A stretch of DNA of 64,000 nucleotides from Chryseobacterium potabilaquae. GTDB taxonomy: Bacteria; Bacteroidota; Bacteroidia; Flavobacteriales; Weeksellaceae. The position numbers were made by a program, and so were the translations under genes. This document shows, in pieces, positions 17,501 to 26,368 of this stretch (its first letter is position 1; each line of letters begins with the position of its first letter). The notes under the pieces are model-generated. The model did not search any database and was not told where the DNA came from. It worked only from the letters and a program-made list of their open reading frames with translations. The stretch lies in assembly GCF_902728265.1 (NCBI RefSeq), contig NZ_CACVBR010000002.1, positions 231,165 through 295,164 on the forward strand. The letters are read 5' to 3'.

Positions 17501-18925
17501 TTAAAAATCAAAATAATCCTTCGCATTATGATAACAAATATCCGAAATTGTTTTACCAATTAACTCAATATCATCCGGTAATTCACCATTTTTCATTTCT
17601 TCACCGAAAAGATTACACAAGACTCGTCTGAAATATTCATGTCTCGGATAAGAAAGAAAGCTTCTGGAATCCGTTAACATTCCCACAAAACAACTGATAA
17701 GTCCCATGTTTGACAGAGCGTTCATTTGTTTGACCATTCCGTCTTTTTGGTCCAGAAACCACCATCCAGAACCAAACTGAACTTTCCCTTTGATACTTCC
17801 ATCATTGAAATTTCCAATCATTGTTGCAAAAATTTCATTGTCAGCAGGGTTCAAATTATACAGAATCGTCTTCGTTAATTTATCTTTTCCATCTAACGTA
17901 TTTAAAAATTTAGACAAAGTTTCAGTCTGAACAAAATCACCAATAGAATCCCAACCTGTATCCGGACCTAAAATCCTATGCATTCTTTCATTATTATTCC
18001 TTAATGCTCCCAGATGGAACTGCTGAACCCATCCATATCTATGATATGTTTCACCCAAGAATAATAAAATAGCGGTTTTAAATTGATTCACTTGCTTTTC
18101 TGCAATAACTTTTCCTGATAATTTATCCTTAAAAATGGAATTTAGTTCTGATTCTGTAGCTTCTTCAAAAGAAATATTGTTGAGCCCATGATCACATAAT
18201 CGGCATCCCTTTTCGTGAAAATATTCAATTCTTTTGACCAAAGCATCACACAACGTTTGGTAAGAATTAATTTCAATTCCGGCTGAGTCACCTAATTTTA
18301 ATAAGTAATCTGTAAAATTATGATTTTCAATCAAAATCGCTTTATCAGGACGAAAAGCAGTACTTACTCTAATATCAAAATTACTTTTTGCTAAATATTG
18401 ATGATAATTCAAAATGTCTGTAGGATCTTCAGTAGTACACAGAGATTCTATATTCATCATTTTCAATAATCCTCTTGTTGATTTATTAGGAGTCTGAAGC
18501 TGAGCCGTAATATTATCATAGATATCCGATGCATTATCTTCACTTAACAGCTCATCAATTCCAAAATATCTTTTTAGTTCTAAATGTGTCCAATGATACA
18601 AAGGGTTTCTCAAGGTATAAGGCACGGTTTTTGCCCAAGCTTGAAATTTCTCTTTATCAGAAGCATTCCCTGTGATAAATTTTTCATTGATCCCCAATGT
18701 ACGCATAGCTCTCCATTTGTAATGGTCACCGGCAATCCAAACCTTAGAAATATTTTCGAAAATAGTATCTTCTGCAATATCTTTAGGAATCAAATGATTA
18801 TGATAATCTATGATGGGTTGCTTTTCTGCATATTTGAAATAAAGTTCCTCTGCGTATTTATTTTGTAATAAAAAATTATTTGTAATAAAAGGTTTCATTC
18901 TAAATGTAGTTCTGTTGTTATTCAT
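17501..18925 (-). CDS. uxaC: Glucuronate/galacturonate isomerase
   Basis: At 474 residues it has the usual UxaC length. Recognisable blocks are PIIDYHNHLIPKDIAED (the amidohydrolase-like metal site), KVWIAGDHYKWRAMR, STAFRPDKA, FHLGALRNNNERM and MLTDSRSFLSYPRHEYFRR. It isomerises galacturonate to tagaturonate, and glucuronate to fructuronate, in the cytoplasm. Its start overlaps the end of kduD by 8 bases, which indicates coupled translation. The second and third steps of this branch (uxaB, uxaA) are in the neighbouring unit. Confidence 0.95.
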   Translation of the reverse strand: MNNNRTTFRMKPFITNNFLLQNKYAEELYFKYAEKQPIIDYHNHLIPKDIAEDTIFENISKVWIAGDHYKWRAMRTLGINEKFITGNASDKEKFQAWAKTVPYTLRNPLYHWTHLELKRYFGIDELLSEDNASDIYDNITAQLQTPNKSTRGLLKMMNIESLCTTEDPTDILNYHQYLAKSNFDIRVSTAFRPDKAILIENHNFTDYLLKLGDSAGIEINSYQTLCDALVKRIEYFHEKGCRLCDHGLNNISFEEATESELNSIFKDKLSGKVIAEKQVNQFKTAILLFLGETYHRYGWVQQFHLGALRNNNERMHRILGPDTGWDSIGDFVQTETLSKFLNTLDGKDKLTKTILYNLNPADNEIFATMIGNFNDGSIKGKVQFGSGWWFLDQKDGMVKQMNALSNMGLISCFVGMLTDSRSFLSYPRHEYFRRVLCNLFGEEMKNGELPDDIELIGKTISDICYHNAKDYFDF

Positions 18926-19700
18926 TCACAGGTTTACCTATGGTTGCCAAAATACCTCCATCAACATAAATAATTTGACCGTTGATAAACCTGCTCGCTT
19001 CAGATGCTAAGAAAATAGCTGTCCCTGCAAGATCTTCAGGATTTCCCCACCTTCCTTCGGGTGTCCTGCTAATGATAAAATCATTGAACGGATTTCCCTC
19101 TACTCGGATAGGTTCTGTCTGAGAAGTTGCAAAATATCCCGGGCCAATCCCATTCACCTGAATATTATATTTTGCCCATTCTGTTGCTAGATTTTTCGTC
19201 AACATTTTAAGGCCTCCCTTCGCGGAAGCATATGCTACTACGTTGTCGCGACCCAGTTCACTCATCATTGAACAGATATTGATAATTTTCCCGGATTGTT
19301 TTTTTATCATATGTTTTCCCACTAATTGTGACATAATAAAAGGTCCGGTAAGGTCTACATCAATAACTTTTCTAAAGTCTTCTACTTCCATATCAATAGC
19401 AGGAACACGTTTTATAATTCCTGCATTATTAACTAGGATATCTATTTTTCCATGAGTAGCTTCCATAAGGGCTACTTTCTGAGCTGCTTCACGCTCATCC
19501 GTCACATCAAAAAGATATCCTGTAACTTTATATCCTTTTTCTTGATAAAAATGCAAAGCTTGGTCTAATTTTGAAGGGGTTGTGCTTGTAATAGCAAGTT
19601 CAGCACCTGCAGCAGCAAGGCCTTCTGCCATTGCCATTCCTAATCCGTGAGTACCGCCTGTAATGACGGCTACCTTTCCGGATAAATCAAATAAATTCAT
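18918..19700 (-). CDS. kduD: 2-dehydro-3-deoxy-D-gluconate 5-dehydrogenase (SDR family)
   Basis: This is a 260-residue classical short-chain dehydrogenase. It has the NAD motif TGGTHGLGMAMAEGLA, NNAG at about 93, the catalytic Tyr-Lys in VAYASAKGGLKML, and the C-terminal GQIIYVDGG. KduD reduces 2,5-diketo-3-deoxygluconate to 2-keto-3-deoxygluconate. It follows kduI by 8 bases and overlaps uxaC. SDR specificity cannot be set from motifs alone; the assignment rests on the operon. Confidence 0.9.
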   Translation of the reverse strand: MNLFDLSGKVAVITGGTHGLGMAMAEGLAAAGAELAITSTTPSKLDQALHFYQEKGYKVTGYLFDVTDEREAAQKVALMEATHGKIDILVNNAGIIKRVPAIDMEVEDFRKVIDVDLTGPFIMSQLVGKHMIKKQSGKIINICSMMSELGRDNVVAYASAKGGLKMLTKNLATEWAKYNIQVNGIGPGYFATSQTEPIRVEGNPFNDFIISRTPEGRWGNPEDLAGTAIFLASEASRFINGQIIYVDGGILATIGKPVNE

Positions 19701-19708
19701 TAGAAAAA

Positions 19709-20545
19709 TTACTTTAGTTCGTTTGTCTTGATCCCGTCCATATCACCGTAATCCATATTTTCTCCGGCCATACCCCATATAAAAGTATAATGAGAAGTCC
19801 CTACTCCTGAATGAATTGACCATTCGGGAGATAACACAGCTTGATTATTCTTCATGAAAATATGCCGTGTTTCATGAGGTTCTCCCATAAAATGACTTAC
19901 GGTTTGACCTTCTTCCAGGTCAAAATAAAAATAAGCTTCCATTCTTCTACTGTGTGTATGTGCCGGCATTGTATTCCAAACACTGCCCACTTGAAGTTCC
20001 GTCATTCCCATCTGTAGTTGGCACGTTTCAAGAACACTATTCACAATAAGCTTATTGATAATACGTTTGTTCGCATATTTCGTTTCTCCCAACTCTACAA
20101 TCTCAGCTTCATTTTTAGTAATTTTTTTCGTTGGATAAGCGTGATGTGCGGGTGCAGAATTCATGTAAAAATAAGGTTGCTCATGACCCACTTTTTCAAA
20201 AATTATATCTTTTGAACCTTTTCCAACATATAAAGCTTCTTTATTTCCAAGCTCATATATTTCTCCATCTATCGTTATTTTACCTTTCCCACCAATATTG
20301 ATAATTCCCAGCTCTCTCCTATCAAGGAAATGGGTGGCTTTTAAATCATCTATTGTTTCCAATTTTAAGGCTTTTGAGAAAGGCATTATTCCTCCTACAA
20401 TGAGCCTATCATACATAGAATAGACTAGTTTCACCTTATCCTCATTAAATAAATCATCTATTAGAAACTCCCTCCTAAGCTCTTCAGTTGTATATTTTTT
20501 GACATCTTCAGGATGGTGGGCGTAACGAAATTCAGATTGTATCAT
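19709..20545 (-). CDS. kduI: 5-dehydro-4-deoxy-D-glucuronate isomerase
   Basis: The 278-residue cupin-fold protein has the family length. Its metal site lies around WNTMPAHTHSRRMEAYFYFD, with paired His and Glu, and there is a later His in EPHETRHIFM. The N-terminal RYAHHPEDVKKYTTEELRRE is also typical of KduI. It converts 5-keto-4-deoxyuronate, released from unsaturated pectin ends, into 2,5-diketo-3-deoxygluconate. It is the first gene of a five-gene operon with its own predicted promoter and operator directly upstream. Confidence 0.95.
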   Translation of the reverse strand: MIQSEFRYAHHPEDVKKYTTEELRREFLIDDLFNEDKVKLVYSMYDRLIVGGIMPFSKALKLETIDDLKATHFLDRRELGIINIGGKGKITIDGEIYELGNKEALYVGKGSKDIIFEKVGHEQPYFYMNSAPAHHAYPTKKITKNEAEIVELGETKYANKRIINKLIVNSVLETCQLQMGMTELQVGSVWNTMPAHTHSRRMEAYFYFDLEEGQTVSHFMGEPHETRHIFMKNNQAVLSPEWSIHSGVGTSHYTFIWGMAGENMDYGDMDGIKTNELK

Positions 20546-20582
20546 ACTCTCTATTTTTGTCCTTTATTTTTTATGGTTTCCT

Positions 20583-20590
20583 CAAACCTA
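20583..20590 (-). promoter_or_regulatory. Bacteroidota -7 promoter element of the kduI operon
   Basis: On the minus strand this reads TAGGTTTG, a perfect TAnnTTTG. It lies 37 bases before the kduI ATG. The LacI-type palindrome at 20602-20613 sits 11 bases further upstream, where it would cover the spacer and -33 region. Confidence 0.65.
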
Positions 20591-20601
20591 TTAAACATTG
20601 T

Positions 20602-20613
20602 GTAATCGATTGC
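20602..20613. promoter_or_regulatory. LacI-type operator, site 3 (kduI), one mismatch
   Basis: Reads GTAATCGATTGC on the plus strand, one base off the GCAATCGATTGC palindrome. It overlaps the region just upstream of the kduI -7 element, a typical place for repression by occlusion. Confidence 0.65.
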
Positions 20614-21284
20614 ATAAAATTACACTGAAAATTATAGAAATACCTGTGGTTAAATATATAATTATTATTCAATTAGTTAACAAAAATTTAATTTTAATAC
20701 ATAATTAACTGATTTACAGTTAAATAATTTTTAAATAATGGAAAAAAATCAGGAAAAAATTTAAAATTAGAGGATTTATTTTACCCCAAAATAATGCTCT
20801 GGATTAATTAATAAATAAAATCGTGCCAAAATAGAAAGGAAAAAAACAATATTAATTCATCAAAAATAATCATTTTTCTATTCACATAATACATCATATA
20901 TATACAATCATTAAAAATAGAAAAAATTCAGAGAAAATACTTCTTAGAAAATATGATAAAAATCAGAAAAAAAACTAAAATTTAACTCCTTGAATATCAT
21001 TTTGGGGAAAATTTACACACAAAAAAACATCAAAATCAAGTAAAATATCAAGTATAAAAATATTAAGTATTAAAAAAAATACATTTTTTTCATAAGATTA
21101 TATATTGTCAAATTACACACACAAACACATGAATATCAATTAAATAAAATAAACTAACCAACAATCGTTTAGTGAATTTTAACAACCTAAACAGTCAAAT
21201 TAATAGAAAAATAATATTTTTTTCTTGGTGTATTGGAAAATAATATTAGTTTAGAAGCCAAGATAACTGGTTATGAATAATTAC

Positions 21285-21296
21285 GCAATCGATTGC
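21285..21296. promoter_or_regulatory. LacI-type operator palindrome, site 4 (susC)
   Basis: A perfect GCAATCGATTGC copy, ending 127 bases before the susC ATG. I could not place a perfect TAnnTTTG element next to it; TTAGTTTAG about 37 bases upstream is a weak -7 candidate. Confidence 0.7.
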
Positions 21297-21423
21297 ACTT
21301 TTAAAATGCGTAAAAATTTTAAAAATTTACCACTAGAACATATAGAATACTTGAAAAATCCAAAGAAGAAAAAAAACAACAATTGAAACCTTTTCAATAA
21401 AACTAAACTATAAGGATACAAAA

Positions 21424-24400
21424 ATGGATAAAAGAGTACAATCAATAAAGTGGTTATATTTAACTGTCTTTCTAATTCCTGTCCTTAGTATGGCTCAAGA
21501 AAAAGAACCTAAAAAGGAAAAAGAAACCAAAATAGATGAAGTGGTTTTGGTAGGATACACGAAAGTTTCTAAAAAAGATGTTACGAATGCTGTTTCTTCC
21601 GTAAAAGGAGAAGCTCTTAAAGATATGCCTTCTACTAATGCTGCAGAGGCCATTCAAGGAAGATTAGCCGGTGTACAAGTTTCTCTAAGTGAAGGAGCTC
21701 CAGGAGCCGATGTTGATATTGTGGTTCGAGGAGGAAACTCTATTACACAAAGTAATGCTCCTTTGTATATTGTCGATGGTATTCAAATGGATAACGCATT
21801 AACAATTCTCTCTCCAAAAGAAATTGAATCAATTGAAGTATTAAAAGATGCATCCTCCACCTCAATTTTCGGTTCTAGGGGGGCCAATGGAGTGGTTTTA
21901 ATTACAACCAAGGGTGGGCGGAAAAGAGCAAAAACTACCATCAATTATAACGGTTTTGTAGGAGTAAGAAAAATCCAGAACAAAATCAATGTGTTAGATC
22001 CTTATCAATATGCGCTTTATCAGTATGAACTCTATTACAAAAATGGAGTAGAATCTGATATGACTGCGTTTAATCTACGTTATGGAACATTTGACCAACT
22101 GAGCAAGTATCAGTCGGTAAAAAAAGTGGACTGGCAAGATAAAGTTTTCGGAAGAGAAGCTTTTAATTTCACTCACAACATATCTATTACGGGAGGATCC
22201 GATAACTCTGCATTTTCTTTAACCCTCAATAATGTTCAAGAAGATGGAGTAATGATAGGATCTTCCTTTAAAAGAAACATGGCCAATTTTCGATATGATT
22301 ATGATGTATCTAAAAAATTAAATATTGGTCTTAATGCCCGTTACAGTAGACAAACCATTTATGGAGCAGGAACTTCAGCTTCTGGGTCTCAAAGTACCAA
22401 CAGGTTAAGAAATGCAATAAGATATCAACCTTTTGAAGGAGGATCAACCGTCAATGTAGACGAATTTGATCCTTTATTTGCAGACCAAACCAATCTTGTA
22501 AATCCTGTTTTATTAGCTAATAATGAAATCAAAGAAAATGGTAGACAAGACTTAATGTTGAATGGGACCTTAGAATATAAAATCAGTAAAGATTTCACAT
22601 TCCGAAGCGTAGTAGGATATGTACAGAGAGACCAAACGGTCAATCAGTTTTCTGGTACAGTTACCACTCTTGCAAGACAAAATAATGATCAGCCCGTTGT
22701 ATTTTTAAGTAACACACAATCTAGAAAGATCACCAATACCAATACCTTAAATTATAAGAAAACATTTGGAGATCATAAATTAGATTTCTTAGTGGGACAA
22801 GAAACAGTAAGAACAGATGGAGAATCTACCTCCTTCAATATAAAGTGGTTTCCAGAATCGGTATCAGCACAAGAGGCGTTTGCCAACATCCAATTAGCTT
22901 CTCCTCCTGCAGGAATGGTTCAAGATGCTCCTAGAACCGCAAGAGAAGTAGATCGTTTAGCATCTTTCTTCGGAAGAGCTAATTATATTTATAAAAACAA
23001 ATATATTGCCACTGTTTCGATGAGAACAGATGGTTCAAGTGTTTTCAAACCAGGTGCTAATCAATGGGGATATTTTCCTGCAGCATCTTTAGCTTGGAAA
23101 ATTACAGAAGAAAATTTCTTGAAAGACAATAATTCAATTACAGAATTAAAGCTACGTGTAGGATTTGGACAGTCTGGAAATAATAGAATTGGATCTTTTT
23201 TATATGATACTTTCTTTACCTCATCTTCCGACTATGGTTATGCTTTTGGTACAAGTGTTACACCCGGTGCTACTACCGGAAATATTATGGCCAATCCTAA
23301 TGTAAAATGGGAAACAGCCACCTCACAAAATGCAGGTTTAGATTTTGGTTTTTTCAAAGGGAGACTATATGGAACACTTGATGTTTATCAAACAGATACC
23401 AAAGACTTATTACTTTTAGCAAAGATCCCTCAAACAACCGGTTATGAATATCAATACCAAAATTCCGGGAGTAGTCAAAATAAAGGCATAGAGCTAGCGT
23501 TAGGAGGAACTATTATTAATAAAGAAAACTTTACTTGGAAAATAGATGGTAATATTTCTTCCAATAAAAATACCATCAAAAGTTTAGGAAATAATGCTTC
23601 ATCAAGCTCAAACTTTTATTATTATCCTTCCGGCTGGCAAAACAACCTTTTTGATTTCTTAGTGCAAGTAGGCAAACCCGTAGGGACATATTGGGGCTAT
23701 GTTACTGCAGGAAGATATGAAGTTAGCGATTTTGATTATAATTCTACTACTCAAGCTTATACATTAAAGTCCGGCATAGCAAGCTCTGCGGCAGTAGCTA
23801 ATGGTGCTAAGCCTATTCAACCCGGCGATCTTAAACTACAAGATACTAATGGTGATGGAGTAATTGACTCCAATGACATGACAGATCTAGGAAGTGCTCA
23901 ACCTAAATTCTATGGTGGCTTCAGTCAAACTTTCCGCTATAAAAATTGGGATATGAGCATGTTGTTCAATTTTTCCATAGGAAATAAAGTCTATAATGCC
24001 AATAAGATAGAATATACCACACAATATTTATATAAAGACAATAATATGCTTGCAGAAGTAGCAGACCGATGGAAATGGTTCGATGCGGCAGGAAATAAAG
24101 TTACAGATCCTACTGCTCTTGCTGCTCTTAATGCCAATACAACGATGTGGACTCCGCCAGCTGGAGCATATTTCCTTCACTCGTATGCTATTGAAGACGG
24201 ATCTTTCTTAAGATTAAATAATCTTACTATAGGATATAGCCTTCCTAAGGGGTCACTAGATGCCATTGGTGTCAAAAATCTTAGGTTATATGCAACGGTT
24301 AATAATTTGTTTACAATTACAGGATACTCCGGGTTCGATCCTGAAGCCAATACAAGAAGAAACCCGCTGACTCCCGGGGTAGATTATTCAGCCTATCCAA

Positions 24401-24441
24401 GAAGCCGATTTATTTTATCAGGAATTGATATCACTTTCTAA
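21424..24441 (+). CDS. susC: SusC/RagA-type TonB-dependent outer-membrane transporter
   Basis: The 1005-residue protein has a signal peptide ending at VLSMAQ. It has a TonB box-like DEVVLVGYT, a plug domain (LQGR-like IQGRLAGVQVS, then VRGGNSI, PLYIVDG, ILSPKEIESIEVLKDASST, FGSRGANGVVLITTKGG), and a 22-strand-type barrel ending in GIDITF with C-terminal Phe. It pairs with the SusD protein that follows. The likely substrate is a pectin-derived oligosaccharide, judged by the neighbours. Only about 15 charged residues separate the signal peptide from the TonB box, so the CarboxypepD_reg-like domain usual in SusC proteins is absent. Confidence 0.93.
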   Translation: MDKRVQSIKWLYLTVFLIPVLSMAQEKEPKKEKETKIDEVVLVGYTKVSKKDVTNAVSSVKGEALKDMPSTNAAEAIQGRLAGVQVSLSEGAPGADVDIVVRGGNSITQSNAPLYIVDGIQMDNALTILSPKEIESIEVLKDASSTSIFGSRGANGVVLITTKGGRKRAKTTINYNGFVGVRKIQNKINVLDPYQYALYQYELYYKNGVESDMTAFNLRYGTFDQLSKYQSVKKVDWQDKVFGREAFNFTHNISITGGSDNSAFSLTLNNVQEDGVMIGSSFKRNMANFRYDYDVSKKLNIGLNARYSRQTIYGAGTSASGSQSTNRLRNAIRYQPFEGGSTVNVDEFDPLFADQTNLVNPVLLANNEIKENGRQDLMLNGTLEYKISKDFTFRSVVGYVQRDQTVNQFSGTVTTLARQNNDQPVVFLSNTQSRKITNTNTLNYKKTFGDHKLDFLVGQETVRTDGESTSFNIKWFPESVSAQEAFANIQLASPPAGMVQDAPRTAREVDRLASFFGRANYIYKNKYIATVSMRTDGSSVFKPGANQWGYFPAASLAWKITEENFLKDNNSITELKLRVGFGQSGNNRIGSFLYDTFFTSSSDYGYAFGTSVTPGATTGNIMANPNVKWETATSQNAGLDFGFFKGRLYGTLDVYQTDTKDLLLLAKIPQTTGYEYQYQNSGSSQNKGIELALGGTIINKENFTWKIDGNISSNKNTIKSLGNNASSSSNFYYYPSGWQNNLFDFLVQVGKPVGTYWGYVTAGRYEVSDFDYNSTTQAYTLKSGIASSAAVANGAKPIQPGDLKLQDTNGDGVIDSNDMTDLGSAQPKFYGGFSQTFRYKNWDMSMLFNFSIGNKVYNANKIEYTTQYLYKDNNMLAEVADRWKWFDAAGNKVTDPTALAALNANTTMWTPPAGAYFLHSYAIEDGSFLRLNNLTIGYSLPKGSLDAIGVKNLRLYATVNNLFTITGYSGFDPEANTRRNPLTPGVDYSAYPRSRFILSGIDITF

Positions 24442-24451
24442 AACTAAACTT

Positions 24452-26287
24452 ATGAACAAAAATAAATTTTTAAGCATTTTCTTTTCTCTTGTTGGTATAG
24501 TTTCGTTTAATTCTTGTAGCGATTACTTAGATGTAGAAAATCTTTCCAATACAGCAGAAAAACAGCAATTCGACTCTGCCGCAGATACTTTCTCTGCATT
24601 AGTTGGTGTTTATAACAGTATCATGGGAGATAATACCTATGGCCAAAGAATGAACCTTATTCTTACTCAAGCAGGTGACGATTTAAGAACTTCAGGAGAT
24701 TATAATGCCAATGATAGAAGAGGAATCAGTTGTTTTGGAGCTGTTCCCACTAATACAGAACTCTTAAGACCTTTCTTAGATACGTATGCCGGTATCGAAA
24801 GAGCTAATCTTGTAATTAAAAATATTCCGATCTCTCCTGTTTATCAGACGGGATCTGAAACAGATAAAAGATTAATGGACCGATATCTGGGTGAAGCCCT
24901 CACGTTAAGGGCTCAATTTTATTATGATTTGATTAAAAACTGGGGAGACGTACCTTTTCAAGAAATTCCATCTGCTGATCTTTCTTCAGTATATCTGCCT
25001 AAAACTGATAGGGATATTATTTATGATAAGATTCTTGATGATTTAGCAAAAGCGGCTACATTAGTTCCATGGAGATCCGAAGGAGGAACAACCGCTCAAA
25101 GGATTTCGAAAGCAGCAGTAAAAGGATTACGAGCAAGAATAGCTTTAGCAAGAGCGGGATATTCTCTTCGTAGAAATCCACAATTAATGATGCAAGGCTC
25201 AAATCCTCAAAAATATTATCAAATAGCATATGACGAGTGTAAAGATATTATCAACTCGGGGCAACACAGTCTGAATCCAAGCTATGAAGGACTTTTTAGA
25301 ACATTACATACCAATTCTCAAGATACTTCTAATGAAATCATATTTGCGGTTGGTGCTTTCGGGGGAAATTCAAGAACGGACTCCAAAATAGGATATTACA
25401 ATGGCTTAAGACATGATGATACAGATTGGAAATCATCCGGAGGAATTAATGCTATTCCCACTTATTTTTACGAATTCAGTAAATATGATCTAAGAAGAGA
25501 TGTAAACATCGCTATATTTAGAGTAAGTACATCAAAACAAGAAGATCTTCAAACCTCTATCAACTGGAATGATGGTAAATTTAGAAAATCTTGGACAAGT
25601 ATTACCGGAACTTCCCAAAATCTTGGAATTGATTGGCCTTTATTAAGATACTCCGACATTTTATTAATGTATGCAGAAGCTGATAACGAACTTCACAATG
25701 GAGCTTCACAAGATGCCATGAATGCTGTTCTAGCAGTGCGACAAAGAGCATATACAGGTAATTTAGGACAAGTTGGAACTATTCCTACAGATAAAATAGG
25801 CTTTTTTAATTATATCGTTAAAGAAAGAATGTTAGAATTTGGAGGTGAAGGGCTTAGAAAATATGATTTAATTCGTTGGAATCTCTTAGAGGCAAAAATT
25901 AATGAAACAAGGCAAAAGCTTACCAATTTCATGAACGGAACAGGAGCCTATGCAAATGTACCGGAATATATTTTTTATAAAAAGCCATCTTCAAGTGTTT
26001 CAAACTACACTCCATCTAAAACTGCACAACAAAATGTATTAGATATTGATTTTTATGTAAACGGTATTGCGAAAGCTGATGTTTTTTATAGTCCAAATCA
26101 AAGTGTTGCAACTCCTTCCGGATATACTAAAATAAACTGGAGGCTTGCTATGACACAAGCCTATATAAGTGGAGACCCTATCAAGAGTTATGCTTATTAT
26201 TTTCAGCCGAACAAAAAAGAACTCCTACCCATTGCATTAGATGTAATCAACTCTAATTATAACCTTACTCAAGATTACGGTTACTAG
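24452..26287 (+). CDS. susD: SusD/RagB-family surface glycan-binding lipoprotein
   Basis: I place the start at the ATG at 24452, after the susC stop, because it opens a proper lipoprotein signal peptide (MNKNKFLSIFFSL... with lipobox FNSC). An in-frame TTG further upstream overlaps susC. The mature protein of about 590 residues has the SusD pattern: YLGEALTLRAQFYYDLIKNW with the family's R-A-x-x-Y-x-x-L block, the TPR-like helices, and WPLLRYSDILLMYAEA and KERMLEFGGEGLRKYDLIRW near the C terminus. It would sit over SusC on the cell surface and capture oligosaccharides. Confidence 0.93.
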   Translation: MNKNKFLSIFFSLVGIVSFNSCSDYLDVENLSNTAEKQQFDSAADTFSALVGVYNSIMGDNTYGQRMNLILTQAGDDLRTSGDYNANDRRGISCFGAVPTNTELLRPFLDTYAGIERANLVIKNIPISPVYQTGSETDKRLMDRYLGEALTLRAQFYYDLIKNWGDVPFQEIPSADLSSVYLPKTDRDIIYDKILDDLAKAATLVPWRSEGGTTAQRISKAAVKGLRARIALARAGYSLRRNPQLMMQGSNPQKYYQIAYDECKDIINSGQHSLNPSYEGLFRTLHTNSQDTSNEIIFAVGAFGGNSRTDSKIGYYNGLRHDDTDWKSSGGINAIPTYFYEFSKYDLRRDVNIAIFRVSTSKQEDLQTSINWNDGKFRKSWTSITGTSQNLGIDWPLLRYSDILLMYAEADNELHNGASQDAMNAVLAVRQRAYTGNLGQVGTIPTDKIGFFNYIVKERMLEFGGEGLRKYDLIRWNLLEAKINETRQKLTNFMNGTGAYANVPEYIFYKKPSSSVSNYTPSKTAQQNVLDIDFYVNGIAKADVFYSPNQSVATPSGYTKINWRLAMTQAYISGDPIKSYAYYFQPNKKELLPIALDVINSNYNLTQDYGY

Positions 26288-26314
26288 ACATAAAAAATAC
26301 ATTCATATCAAATT

Positions 26315-26350
26315 AAAATACAGGCTTATCCATGGTTAAGTCTGTGTTTT
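26315..26350 (+). terminator. Hairpin between susD and the first pectinesterase, probable attenuator
   Basis: AAAATACAGGCTTA (26315-26328) pairs with TAAGTCTGTGTTTT (26337-26350), a 14-bp stem with two G-T wobbles, an 8-base loop and a T-rich end. It lies 27 bases after the susD stop and 18 bases before the next gene. It may reduce read-through so that SusC/D are made in excess over the enzymes. Confidence 0.65.
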
Positions 26351-26368
26351 AAATCAAATGAAAACGTT

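Larger units (their letters stand above)
20546..21423. other. 878-base divergent regulatory region between kduI and susC
   Basis: The region is extremely AT-rich and gene-free. It holds the kduI promoter and operator at the left end and a perfect operator (21285-21296) near susC. About 650 bases between them show only A/T runs and no ORF, repeat or hairpin that I could support. A regulatory RNA or a long leader cannot be excluded. Confidence 0.6.

Noticed and set aside
24425..24451. Upstream TTG start for the SusD gene, overlapping the end of susC
   Set aside because: The ATG at 24452 directly opens a normal lipoprotein signal peptide; the extension would place nine extra residues before it.
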